From positions 1,364,001 to 1,428,000 of the forward strand of contig CP091718.1 in NCBI GenBank assembly GCA_022009675.1: a DNA stretch of 64,000 bases, written 5' to 3'. The notes under the pieces are model-generated. The model had not been told where the DNA came from and did not search any database. It was given only the letters and a program-made list of their open reading frames with translations. Within the stretch, counting starts at the first letter, position 1, and each line of letters starts with the position of its first letter. The translations under genes and the position numbers were made by a program. This document shows, in pieces, positions 16,362 to 24,894 of this stretch. Source of the DNA: Oscillospiraceae bacterium (GTDB taxonomy: Bacteria > Bacillota > Clostridia > Oscillospirales > CAG-272).

Positions 16362-17329
16362 GGTTGTTCCTCCTGTCGTATTCCTTCTTTGAAATCGGGG
16401 GTGTAGAGTGCCTGTGCCGAGGCGCGCCCCTGCCGGTAGCCTGTGATGCCCAATCTGTCCGCCTCGTCCAGCACCGAGCGGTATTCAAAATCCGTCAGCC
16501 TCCGGCGGAGCGCCGGACGGATGCCCTGCCGCTCCAGCTCTGCCCGGGAGGTTTCCGGAAGCGCGAAGCCGGGATCGAGGAAATCCGGGGTGTACTGACT
16601 CATAACCGATACGCGGATATCCCGCACGGGGAGCAGTCGGGCGATCCGCCCCAGTACGGCGCAGGAATCCCGCCGGCAGCCCGGCAGAACCAGATGCCGC
16701 ACCAGGACTCCGCGCCGCAGCAGGGTACCATCCTCTGAGAACTGCACGCCGCCGACCTGTCGGTACATCTCGGCAAGTGCCGCTTCCGCCGTTTCCGGAT
16801 AGTCCGGAGCGCCGGAAAGAGCTCCAGCCAGCGCGGGAGAGGCATACTTGAAGTCGGGCAGGTAGATGTCCACCAACCCGTCCAGCCTGCGCAGCGTCGC
16901 AGGGCGCTCGTAGCCGCCGCTGTTCCAGACGACCGGAATGTGCAGACGCGGCTTGACCTTTTCCAGAACACGCGCGAGAGGCTCGGTGTAGTGCGTCGGC
17001 GTGACCAGATTGATGTTGTGGACGCCGCTGTCCGCCAACGCCAGCAGGCGGTGGGCAAGTGCTTCCTCAGTCAGCGGAGTTCCCAGCCGCGTGCGGCTGA
17101 TGTCCCGGTTCTGGCAGAAGACGCAACGCAGACTGCATCCGGTAAAAAACACGGTTCCGGAGCCGCACGTCCCGCTGATGGGCGGTTCCTCCCAGCGGTG
17201 CGGTGCGATGCGGGATACATACAGTTCAGCCGGCATCCCACAGTAGCCGATCGCACCAGCCGCCCGCGGTACGCCGCAGTTGCGCGGGCACTGGTGGCAG
17301 CCGCCCGAAGGGCATTGCGCGTTGTCCAT
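16358..17329 (-). CDS. Radical SAM protein, PflX-like (COG1313 type)
   Basis: 323 aa. N-terminal cysteines CPSGGCHQCPRNC...GYC precede the radical SAM motif CSLRCVFCQN (residues ~66-75). This layout is typical of the uncharacterised pyruvate-formate-lyase-activase-like family. No dedicated glycyl radical enzyme is adjacent; the substrate is unknown. Translationally coupled to the GH127-like gene (ATGA overlap). The start follows AAAGGAGACCGTC. Activation of the BMC glycyl radical enzyme by this protein is possible only as speculation, since a dedicated activase is present at 11485. Confidence 0.85.
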   Translation of the reverse strand: MDNAQCPSGGCHQCPRNCGVPRAAGAIGYCGMPAELYVSRIAPHRWEEPPISGTCGSGTVFFTGCSLRCVFCQNRDISRTRLGTPLTEEALAHRLLALADSGVHNINLVTPTHYTEPLARVLEKVKPRLHIPVVWNSGGYERPATLRRLDGLVDIYLPDFKYASPALAGALSGAPDYPETAEAALAEMYRQVGGVQFSEDGTLLRRGVLVRHLVLPGCRRDSCAVLGRIARLLPVRDIRVSVMSQYTPDFLDPGFALPETSRAELERQGIRPALRRRLTDFEYRSVLDEADRLGITGYRQGRASAQALYTPDFKEGIRQEEQP

Positions 17330-17386
17330 GACGGTCTCCTTTCGAACTTTTACGACGCAGAAAGCGGTTTTACTGTGCCTTGTGCG

Positions 17387-17479
17387 TCAAAGTGCCGGCG
17401 CGGTTGTTGCATTGCAGGCACCGGAGCACAGAGCCGTCAAAATACAAACCAGCAACAGTGCTGTGCGGAGTCGTTTCAT
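17387..17479 (-). CDS. Mini lipoprotein or truncated lipoprotein leader (30 aa)
   Basis: The ATG overlaps the CapD stop (ATGA). The peptide MKRLRTALLLVCILTALCSG continues with ACNATT: a positively charged start, hydrophobic core and a plausible lipobox cysteine, then a TGA after 30 codons. One base shifted, the frame would add GTLTHKAQ before a TAA. Either a genuine tiny lipoprotein or the 5' end of one broken by an indel. No ribosome site other than the coupling. Confidence 0.45.
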   Translation of the reverse strand: MKRLRTALLLVCILTALCSGACNATTAPAL

Positions 17480-19554
17480 CGGGTGATTCCCTCTTTCTTT
17501 TTTTCGTCCTCTTTTTCGTCTTGGGACTTCTGCGCCCTGGCACGTCCGGGGTTCTCCAAATCAATGGCATTCTGCATTTCCGCCGCATTTTCGGCGTCCC
17601 GGTTGACTTCGTCCGGCTCCTTGAAGGTCGGCACGACCTGCTTGAGCGCTTCACGGATAAGCGGCGACTCCACTTCGTCGGCGGAAGCCTCTACCGCCTG
17701 ACGCAGGATATCCAGCTCGCCGTCCACTTCCTCGCGGGTGGGCGGCTGTTCGGTCTCAATGTAGATGAGGTCATTCGCCGTTTTCCGGCAGGTTTCCCGA
17801 TCGGTCAGCAGCTCCTCGTACAGCTTCTCGCCGGGGCGGAGTCCCGTCTCGATGATCTGCATACTCTTATACGGCACATAACCGGACATATAGACGAGGT
17901 TTTCCGCCAGACTGCGGATATGTACCGGGGCGCCCATGTGCAGGACGAACAGTTCACCCGCGTTAGCCATGGCGCCCGCCTGCATGACGAGCTGGCTCGC
18001 CTCCGGAATGGTCATGAAATACCGCGTGACGCGGAAATCCGTAACGGTTACGGGACCGCCCGCCGCAATCTGTTGCTGGAACAGCGGCACAACGGAGCCG
18101 CTGGAGCCCAGCACGTTCCCGAAGCGCACGGCGGTGAACACGGTTCCGGAGTCCCGCCGGCACTGGATCACGCGCTCGCACATCCGTTTGGACGCACCCA
18201 TGATGTTGGTGGGATTGACCGCCTTGTCGGTGGAGATCAGCACAAAGCGGCTGACGCCGTACTTCTCTGCAACGTTGGCGGTGTTGTAGGTGCCGATGAC
18301 GTTGTTCTTGATCGCCTCACAGCCGTTGCACTCCATCAGCGGCACGTGCTTGTGCGCGGCGGCGTGGAACACGACGTCGGGGCGGTAGCGGCGGAAGGTT
18401 GCATCCAGCCGCCGGACGTCCCGCACGGAACCGATCTCGTCGATCAGCTCAAACGCGTCCTTATACTTCCTGCGCAGTTCCAGGCACAGCTTGTAGACGC
18501 CCTCCTCCTGGATATCCAGCACGATCAGCTTCTTCGGGTGGCACCGGGCAATCTGCCGGCAGATTTCACTGCCGATGGAACCGCCGCCGCCCGTGACCAG
18601 CACGGTCTTGTCCCGATAGAAGGCGCGGGTAGCGTCGTCGTTGACCTTCAGCGCATCGCGCCCCAGCAGGGACACATAATCCTCCTCGGTCAGGGACCGG
18701 ATCAGTCCCGGCTCGCGCGGCTCGGAGCATACCTTGACCTTACAGCCTGTCCGGCTGTACATATCGCACAGCGCAGTCAGTGCCTCCGCCGGGAGCTTGG
18801 GGAGCGCGATGAAAATTTCCTGTACCGGCATACTTTGCAGGCGCTCCACGATACCGTCCTTTTCATCGTACACCCTGAGTCCGCACAGGGTCGAGCCGAT
18901 CTTTATCGGGTCAATGTCCACGAAGCAGTAGGGCTTGTAGTGCGACTCCGGATTACAGTTGAGCTGCTCTGCGAGAAGCTGCCCCATCTGCCCTGCGCCC
19001 ACAATGGCGATATTGATGCGGTTCTCCCGCTCCGCCGTGGGGCGGAACAGGCGCCCGCCGTTCTCGTTCAACCGGGCATGAACCAACTGGTAGGAAAAGC
19101 GCATGGAGAGCGTTCCCAGTGCGAACAGAGCCATGACGCAGAAGGTCTGCCAGAAGCCGATATGGATGCCCGTCACCTTCTCATGCAGGTTGCGGTTGAT
19201 GATGTAGGCGATCATACCGCTGACCGTATCCGAGACGAGCATGGTCATGTACGCCGTGACGTTGGGGTAGCGCCAGATATTCGCATAGGCACGGACCAGC
19301 AGGCGTCCCGCCATGATGCATACCGCTATTACGAGCAGGCAACGCCAGTACGTCCGGATGGAGTACATGCCGCCGCCGGCTTCCTTGTCGGCAAAGAACA
19401 GCACCAGCAGGAACATCAGGCACAGCCATGCAATGTCGATCAGTGCAAGCAGAAACCGCCGCCCCTTGCCGCTGAGCGGTCCGAATGGGAACCGCCGGCG
19501 CGCGGTCTTTGCCTCTTTGGTTTCGTCACTGTGTTTTACATTGCGCTCTGTCAT
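17476..19554 (-). CDS. CapD/FlaA1-type nucleoside-diphosphate-sugar 4,6-dehydratase (membrane-anchored)
   Basis: 692 aa. An N-terminal membrane part of about four helices (residues ~30-170) is followed by a first Rossmann-like domain (VGAGQMGQLLAEQ) and a second short-chain dehydrogenase domain with VTGGGGSIGSEI and the catalytic segment STDKAVNPTNIMGASKRMCE. The family makes 4-keto-6-deoxy UDP-sugars at the membrane for exopolysaccharide, capsule or protein glycosylation. The C-terminus ends in a charged tail (KEDEKKKEGITR). The start overlaps the upstream gene stop by ATGA. Substrate (UDP-GlcNAc probable) is inferred from the family. Confidence 0.92.
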   Translation of the reverse strand: MTERNVKHSDETKEAKTARRRFPFGPLSGKGRRFLLALIDIAWLCLMFLLVLFFADKEAGGGMYSIRTYWRCLLVIAVCIMAGRLLVRAYANIWRYPNVTAYMTMLVSDTVSGMIAYIINRNLHEKVTGIHIGFWQTFCVMALFALGTLSMRFSYQLVHARLNENGGRLFRPTAERENRINIAIVGAGQMGQLLAEQLNCNPESHYKPYCFVDIDPIKIGSTLCGLRVYDEKDGIVERLQSMPVQEIFIALPKLPAEALTALCDMYSRTGCKVKVCSEPREPGLIRSLTEEDYVSLLGRDALKVNDDATRAFYRDKTVLVTGGGGSIGSEICRQIARCHPKKLIVLDIQEEGVYKLCLELRRKYKDAFELIDEIGSVRDVRRLDATFRRYRPDVVFHAAAHKHVPLMECNGCEAIKNNVIGTYNTANVAEKYGVSRFVLISTDKAVNPTNIMGASKRMCERVIQCRRDSGTVFTAVRFGNVLGSSGSVVPLFQQQIAAGGPVTVTDFRVTRYFMTIPEASQLVMQAGAMANAGELFVLHMGAPVHIRSLAENLVYMSGYVPYKSMQIIETGLRPGEKLYEELLTDRETCRKTANDLIYIETEQPPTREEVDGELDILRQAVEASADEVESPLIREALKQVVPTFKEPDEVNRDAENAAEMQNAIDLENPGRARAQKSQDEKEDEKKKEGITR

Positions 19555-20351
19555 GAATCAACACCCGTATTTCCCGTCGCACGGGAATTCCTCTCACACG
19601 AATAAGTTTCTGCTGTTTCCGACGGTGCTTCCGGTTTTCCGGTAGCCCAGAACGCGCCCGCCAGCAGACAGCGCGGCGCGGCGTACAGGAGAAGCGGGAC
19701 AAAGACGCCGAGTGCGCAGACAAGGCAGCATCCCAGCATCCGCACACGGAGACGGAATGTGTCGCGGAGTCCGCGCGTGCGTCGCCAGCCGCAGGCAAGG
19801 TGCCCAGCCGCCAGTGCGGTGCCGGCGTAGCCTGCACGCAGACCCGAAAGCCACAGGATAAACAGTCCGTACCCGATCGCCGGCAGGATCAGTGCGGCGC
19901 GCGGAAAACCGTCAGTCAGCCGCAGTGCAAGTACCGGGGGCAGGACTGCCAGCGCCGACCATGCCGCCGCTTCCAGCCCGACGGTCAGGCAAAGCCCGTA
20001 TGCGCCGGGGGAGGTGAAGGGGTACAGGCATTCCGAAAGCCGCATTGCCATGCCCGGTGCACCGTCTGCCCGGACGTCCGGTGCCACCGCCAGCAGGATC
20101 GCCAGCCGGTACACCGCCGCGCCCAGCGGCAATGCGAACACGACAACAGGAAGAAGGCGGACTGCCCACAGCCACGGGGGCAAGGGGATTCCGCACTGTT
20201 CCAGAGCCGCCTCTGCACAGGCGAGCATCCACTCCCCCGTGTACAGGAATATCAGGTACAGGATCAGTGCCAGCATCAGGGTGAAGCGCGGCGATGCCCG
20301 ACCGGAGAGTCGGTCCCCCGCCTGACACCATGCTTTCCGGGGGGCGTTCAT
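19551..20351 (-). CDS. Polytopic membrane protein of unknown function
   Basis: 266 aa. About six hydrophobic helices, for example FTLMLALILYLIFLYTG, LPVVVFALPLGAAVYRLAIL and MLGCCLVCALGVFVPLLLY, separated by short Arg-rich loops. No recognisable motif or family. It overlaps nagA upstream (ATGA) and capD downstream (ATGA), so it is expressed with amino-sugar and surface-sugar functions. The start is placed at the overlapping ATG because the longer frame upstream is a shadow of nagA. Confidence 0.65.
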   Translation of the reverse strand: MNAPRKAWCQAGDRLSGRASPRFTLMLALILYLIFLYTGEWMLACAEAALEQCGIPLPPWLWAVRLLPVVVFALPLGAAVYRLAILLAVAPDVRADGAPGMAMRLSECLYPFTSPGAYGLCLTVGLEAAAWSALAVLPPVLALRLTDGFPRAALILPAIGYGLFILWLSGLRAGYAGTALAAGHLACGWRRTRGLRDTFRLRVRMLGCCLVCALGVFVPLLLYAAPRCLLAGAFWATGKPEAPSETAETYSCERNSRATGNTGVDS

Positions 20352-21544
20352 ACGGCACCCCGGTTTGCGGAGCCGCAGAACACGCCGCCGCACATGACCT
20401 GCGCGGGGGTTCCGTCGGCGTTCAGAATCAGCAGGTCGGCGCGCTTGCCCGGCTCCAGCGAGCCGATCTCGTGCTCCAGCCCGACCTCTATGGCAGGTGC
20501 CATGGTTGCGGCGTACACCGCCGTCCCGAAGCTGACGCCGGCAAAGGCGGCGTAATTCCGCACGCCGTCCAGCAGGGAGAGGGTGCTTCCGGCGATTGCA
20601 CCGTCGTGCGTGCGTGCCTTGCCGTCCTTCACCGTGACGGGCATCCCGGCGATCCGATACTCGCCGTCCGGGCAACCGGTTGCCTCCATGGAATCGGTTA
20701 TCAGCACCAGCCGCTCCCGCTTGAGCGTTGCCGCCAGCCTGACCATCTCCGGGGCGATATGGAACCCGTCGCAGATCAGTTCACAGGAGATGTCCGGTGA
20801 CAGCAGTGCCGCGCAGACCGCACCGCCCGCCCGATGATGCAGGGGCGGCAGGGCGTTAGTACAGGTGCGTGACAGCGGTTGCGCCGTCGGCGAACGCCCG
20901 CATTGCCTGCTCGTAGGTTGCCATTGAATGCCCGAGACCTACGGTCGCGCCGCAGGACAGAGCCCGCCGGAGAAAGCTGCCGTCGGCATCCAGTTCCAGT
21001 GCAGCCGTCACGTGCCGCACGCCCGGCATGGCACGGAGGAAGCCCTCCAGCTCATCCGCATCCAGGGGTGCCAGCAGCTCCGGCGCGTGGGCGCCGCGCT
21101 TGGCGGGGTTCAGGTACCGCCCCTCCAGATGGACACCCGCAATGTGTGCCCGCCGACCGGCAAGCGAGGGATCGCTTTCCTGCGCCGCCGTCTCGCCGAT
21201 GCGCCGGATGGCTTCACGGAGCGCTGTCGGCTCCGCCGATGCCAGCGTCGGAAGAACCGTTGTCACGCCGGAGGCAAGGTAGCTTGCCAGCATCTGCTCC
21301 AGCATGGCACCGTCAGCGGAGCCGAAATCCCCGCCTGCCCTGCCATGGGTGTGTATATCCACCAGTCCCGGCAGGACAGTCCGCCCGCCGACGTCCAGTA
21401 CGGCACCGTCAGGCAGTTTTTTTCCCTGCGCGCGGAGATGCCGCGCGAGACCTCCGCAATGCGTCCGCCCTCAAGGAGCAGATCACCGCGAAAGAATCCG
21501 CGCGCGGCGGCATCATATATAGCAGCGTTTGCAATCAGCAGCAT
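20348..21544 (-). CDS. nagA: N-acetylglucosamine-6-phosphate deacetylase, two frameshifts
   Basis: 398 aa when repaired. It removes acetate from GlcNAc-6-phosphate (amidohydrolase fold). Visible motifs: VDIHTHGRAGGDF (metal), HLEGRYLNP with the metal-binding Glu, GLGHSMATYE and THLYNALPPLHHR with metal His, and ITDSMEATGCPDGEY with the catalytic Asp. The frame is lost at the T7 run 21417-21423 and again near 20858, where an extra base creates a stop in THLY-NALPP. First gene of the minus-strand operon. A sigma-70 promoter lies at 21610-21638. Feeding GlcNAc into UDP-sugars would suit the downstream CapD-like enzyme. Confidence 0.88.
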
Positions 21545-21609
21545 AAATAACGGCACCCTTTTCCTGCATTTCTGTCCGTCCCGGACAGCCTGCGGCATTC
21601 AGTCCCTTC

Positions 21610-21638
21610 ATTATAGCAGATATTCACCTTTTTTTCAA
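21610..21638 (-). promoter_or_regulatory. Sigma-70-type promoter for the nagA operon
   Basis: On the minus strand: TTGAAA, 17-base spacer, TATAAT. The -10 lies 66 bases upstream of the nagA ATG. Confidence 0.75.
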
Positions 21639-21790
21639 GAGGAAATCATGTTTTTCTGCGGAAACAACACTTGCTTTTTTTGCTTCGCGGTAACGGGCGG
21701 AACCGGCGCCGTCAGGCAGGCAAAATCCGAAGGCTGCATGACTGTCCGGCAGCGCGCAGAAATTGCGCTGACAAATTCCATAAAAAGGTA

Positions 21791-21819
21791 TTTACAAAAC
21801 CGGCGCCGTATGGTAAAAA
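21791..21819 (+). promoter_or_regulatory. Probable sigma-70 promoter for the pseudouridine synthase gene
   Basis: TTTACA (21791-21796), 17-base spacer, TAAAAA (21814-21819); the -10 is imperfect. About 35 bases from the ATG. Confidence 0.5.
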
Positions 21820-21854
21820 TAGGTACAACGTAAGGGAAGGAGGTGCGGGAACCC

Positions 21855-22671
21855 ATGAGACTGGACAAATTTCTGAGCCTGTGCGGCAAGGCAAGCCGGA
21901 GCGAAACGCTTCGTTCCGTCCGCCGCGGAGAGATAACAGTCAACGGGGTGCCTGCCCGACGGGGCGATTGCCCGGTGGAGCCGGACACGGACACGGTTGT
22001 GTTCCGGGGCGAAACCGTCGTGTACCGACCGTACACCTACGTCATGCTCCACAAGCCGGACGGAGTGGTCAGTGCTACCGAGGACAGGCTGGCAGGGGAG
22101 CCGACGGTGCTGGATCTGCTCCCGCCGGAGCTGACGCGCCTGCGGCCGGGGCTGTTTCCCTGCGGGCGGCTGGACAAACATACAACGGGACTCATGCTGC
22201 TGACCAACAACGGCAAGCTGGCGCACCGCCTGCTGTCGCCGGCACGCCATGTGGATAAAAACCTATGCCTTTACGGTGAAGTTTCCGCTGTCGGCGGAGG
22301 ATGTTGCCGCACTGGAGTCCGGCGTGAGCCTCCGGAACGCGGACGGCGGTACGGACTGCGTAACGGTTCCCTGCCGCGTGGAGCTGACGGACTGCACCGG
22401 CAGGGGTGCCGCCGGGCGCATCACCCTGCACGAGGGCAAGTACCACCAGATCAAGCGCATGATGGAGGCGCGGCACAATCAGATAACCTCGCTCGCGCGC
22501 CTGACCTTCGGTCCGCTGGTGCTGGATCCCGCGCTCGCGCCCGGCGCGTGGCGCCTGCTGACCGACGCCGAGACGGCGGCACTGGAGAACTGCGGCGGCG
22601 CGGATACAGGAGCACCTGCCGACGCGACCGACGTTTCCACAGCTTCCCGGAATACGGAAAAAGATAAATAA
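21855..22671 (+). CDS. RsuA/RluB-family rRNA pseudouridine synthase, one frameshift
   Basis: 271 aa when repaired. N-terminal S4 RNA-binding domain (MRLDKFLSLCGKASRSE), then the synthase domain with catalytic Asp in GRLDKHTTGLMLLTNNG, and the C-terminal HEGKYHQIKRMME motif. It isomerises a specific uridine in 16S or 23S rRNA. The frame breaks at the A5 run 22257-22261 (VDK-TYAFTVKF); both sides fit the family. ATG chosen over an upstream GTG because MRLDKFL is the conserved start and AAGGAGG lies at proper distance. The C-terminal ~35 residues are an Ala/Thr-rich tail of no known role. Confidence 0.88.
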
Positions 22672-22697
22672 ATCATTATTTGAGAAGGAGAAACACT

Positions 22698-23951
22698 ATG
22701 GCAGACCGTTTTCTGATCACACACTGGTGCGGAGTTCCGCACAAATATGTCCGCCATGCCGACGGCACGCTGGCAACAGAGCGCTTTGAGGAAATGAAAG
22801 CGGCGGGCATCAATCTGATCGGCACCTACGATTACGGCTACGAAACGAACTGCGAGGTGCTGGCGCTCTGTGAGCGGCTGGGACTGCGCGTCACGCTGTC
22901 CGACGACCGTATCGGTCGGGCAATCGGCGACGGGAACCACCGTGCCGAGCTGCTGCGTGCGGTCGTGCGGGATTACGCCGGCTATCCGGCTCTGCACGGT
23001 TACCACATCACGGATGAGCCGAACAGCGGCGCTTTCCCCGCGCTGGCGGCGGTGCGGCAGATCCTTGCCGATCTGGATCCGGTACACGAAGCGTACATCA
23101 ACCTGTTCCCCAACTATGCTTCTGCGGAGATGCTGGGCAACCCCACCTACTATGACCACGTGCGGCAGTTTGCCGATACCGTCAGCCCTGCAATCATCAG
23201 CTATGACCACTACCATTTAATCAAGGGTGAGCCGATGGAATCGGACGATATGGGCAGCCGGCGTGAGAATCAGATATACGAGGCGGCGTTCCGCAAGGTC
23301 GAGCGCCCCGGCTTCTTTGACAACATCGAGGACGTCCGCCGTGTCAGTGCCGAGACGGATACGCCCTTCATGGTTATCGTGCTTGTGGTGGAGCATGGTC
23401 CCTACCGCAACCTGACCGAGGCGGAGATCCGCTGGGAAGTGTTCCAGTCCCTGGTGTACGGTGCCCGCCGGCTGTCCTACTTCACCTACTGGACGCCCGG
23501 CGTGGACACCGAGGAGGGCGACGATATGTGGCACTGGCGGAACGGCATGATTTCCAAGACCGGCGAGCAGACCCCGCACTATCACATGGTGGCACGCATC
23601 AACCGTGACCTGTCCGTGCTGGGCGATACGCTGATGGGGCGCGAAAGCCGCGCGGTATTCCATCTGGGGCAGGTGCCGGACGGAAAGGTGACCTACTGGA
23701 GCGGTGCCTTCCGTGATGTGATGTCCATGCAGGCAGAGGCGGTAACGGCAGGCTTCTTTGACGGCGGGTATGTCCTGCTGGCAAACAAGGACTATGAGAA
23801 TCCTTCCCCGGTGACATTTACCGTCACGCCCGGAAGGCGCGTCATGCATATGGACAAGGCGACCGGACTGTGGGTCGTTACGCATGAGCAGGACGGTGCC
23901 TATACCCTGACGCTGGCTCCCGGCGACGGCGAGCTGGTTCGCATAGACTGA
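22698..23951 (+). CDS. TIM-barrel glycoside-hydrolase-like protein
   Basis: 417 aa. The pattern FEEMKAAGINLIGTYDYG, HGYHITDEPNSGAFPAL, ISYDHYHL, VVEHGPYRNLTEAE and LSYFTYWTPG, then a beta-sandwich-like C-terminal part ending in a Gly/Asp-rich strand, fits clan-A glycosidases (GH5/GH42-like) with the acid/base Glu in TDEP. I do not recognise the exact family. There is no signal peptide, so it would act in the cytoplasm. Start at the ATG after GAGAAGGAGAAACACT. A lipoprotein gene follows 32 bases after. Confidence 0.65.
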   Translation: MADRFLITHWCGVPHKYVRHADGTLATERFEEMKAAGINLIGTYDYGYETNCEVLALCERLGLRVTLSDDRIGRAIGDGNHRAELLRAVVRDYAGYPALHGYHITDEPNSGAFPALAAVRQILADLDPVHEAYINLFPNYASAEMLGNPTYYDHVRQFADTVSPAIISYDHYHLIKGEPMESDDMGSRRENQIYEAAFRKVERPGFFDNIEDVRRVSAETDTPFMVIVLVVEHGPYRNLTEAEIRWEVFQSLVYGARRLSYFTYWTPGVDTEEGDDMWHWRNGMISKTGEQTPHYHMVARINRDLSVLGDTLMGRESRAVFHLGQVPDGKVTYWSGAFRDVMSMQAEAVTAGFFDGGYVLLANKDYENPSPVTFTVTPGRRVMHMDKATGLWVVTHEQDGAYTLTLAPGDGELVRID

Positions 23952-23983
23952 TAAATATGCTCTCTTGATAGGAGGTTTTTTCC

Positions 23984-24773
23984 ATGAAACGCATTCTTTC
24001 TGTTGCCCTGATTCTGCTGCTTTCCGCCTCAACGCTGGCATCCTGTAACCCGGATACCGGCTCGGAATCCGGCACGACTGCCGCAATCGATGCGATCGGC
24101 GGATCCGTGACGGGGACCGCGACCGAAACGCAGACCGAAATGCCCACCGAGACCGTCACGGAGCCCGGGACGGACGCGCCCACGGAGCCTCCGACCGAGG
24201 CTTCCGCCGAGCCGTCCGATACCGAGGCGCCCGACCCGCTCGAGACGCCCGTGCGCGTCGGAACCAGCTATGACGGCAAGACAGCCTGCTATGACGGCAG
24301 ACTGCGCCATATGTATGAGTCCTTCTCGACCAGCTACGGCGGAACCTTTGATTCGGTGCAGGAAGCGATGGACAGCCTTGCCGGAATAGGCGGCGCTATC
24401 AGTGCGGCTTCTAACGGTGACATCGGGCTTTGCCTGTCTGTCAAGGTTCCGGATGACGGCAAGAAGTACATCCTGTACTACAACTTCAACAACTGCGACT
24501 TCGTGTTCAACTTCGGCTGTACGTTTGACGACGGGAACGGCGGCTATGCGTACTACTCCGCACTCAATATTCTGGACGATATGCCAGAGGATCTGGACGG
24601 CTGTCATGTGTACGTCTGGAGCGAGGAGGAAGGTCTGGAGCCCGGTTACTACCTCATGACATGGGTCGGAAACAGGGAAGGGAACCGTCGGTCGCAACTA
24701 CCGCTACGATAAGGAGGGCGACCTTGCCGAGACGTGGGAGGGTCTGCCCAAAGGCGAGTCATACTTTGACTGA
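23984..24773 (+). CDS. Secreted lipoprotein of unknown function, one frameshift near the 3' end
   Basis: 262 aa when corrected. Signal peptide MKRILSVALILLLSASTLAS followed by the lipobox cysteine (LASC). A Thr/Glu/Pro-rich linker (TETVTEPGTDAPTEPPTEA) follows at residues ~45-85, then a ~170-residue globular domain rich in aromatic residues (YYLMTWVG). The GGG at 24680-24682 shifts the frame; read with GG, the protein continues through GRNYRYDKEGDLAETW to a TGA at 24771. The linker type is common for surface-anchored domains in Clostridia. No enzymatic motif seen. Two hairpins follow. Confidence 0.65.
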
Positions 24774-24781
24774 TGCTTCCG

Positions 24782-24806
24782 AAGGACCGGGCGCGCCCCG
24801 GTCCTT
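24782..24806 (+). terminator. Hairpin after the lipoprotein gene
   Basis: AAGGACCGGG / CCCGGTCCTT with a 5-base loop, followed by a single T. First of two consecutive hairpins. Confidence 0.6.
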
Positions 24807-24828
24807 TCCGACTGCCGCCCTGCTTTCC

Positions 24829-24860
24829 GGCAATGCCGCACACTGTGCGGCATTGCCTTT
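24829..24860 (+). terminator. Second hairpin/terminator before tex
   Basis: Perfect 13-bp stem GGCAATGCCGCAC / GTGCGGCATTGCC, loop ACT, followed by TTT. It lies 35 bases before the Tex start, so partial termination or protection is also possible. Confidence 0.65.
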
Positions 24861-24894
24861 CATAACCACGAGAACTGAAACGGAGAGATAGTAA

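Larger units (their letters stand above)
21545..21854. other. Divergent intergenic region nagA / pseudouridine synthase
   Basis: About 310 bases without a gene. It holds the nagA promoter (21610-21638, minus) and a likely promoter for the plus-strand gene (21791-21819). The middle (21640-21780) shows no convincing gene, repeat or structure. Confidence 0.6.

Noticed and set aside
17380..19605. 741-residue plus-strand frame over the CapD-like gene
   Set aside because: Antisense shadow; the minus strand carries clear NAD-binding and catalytic motifs.
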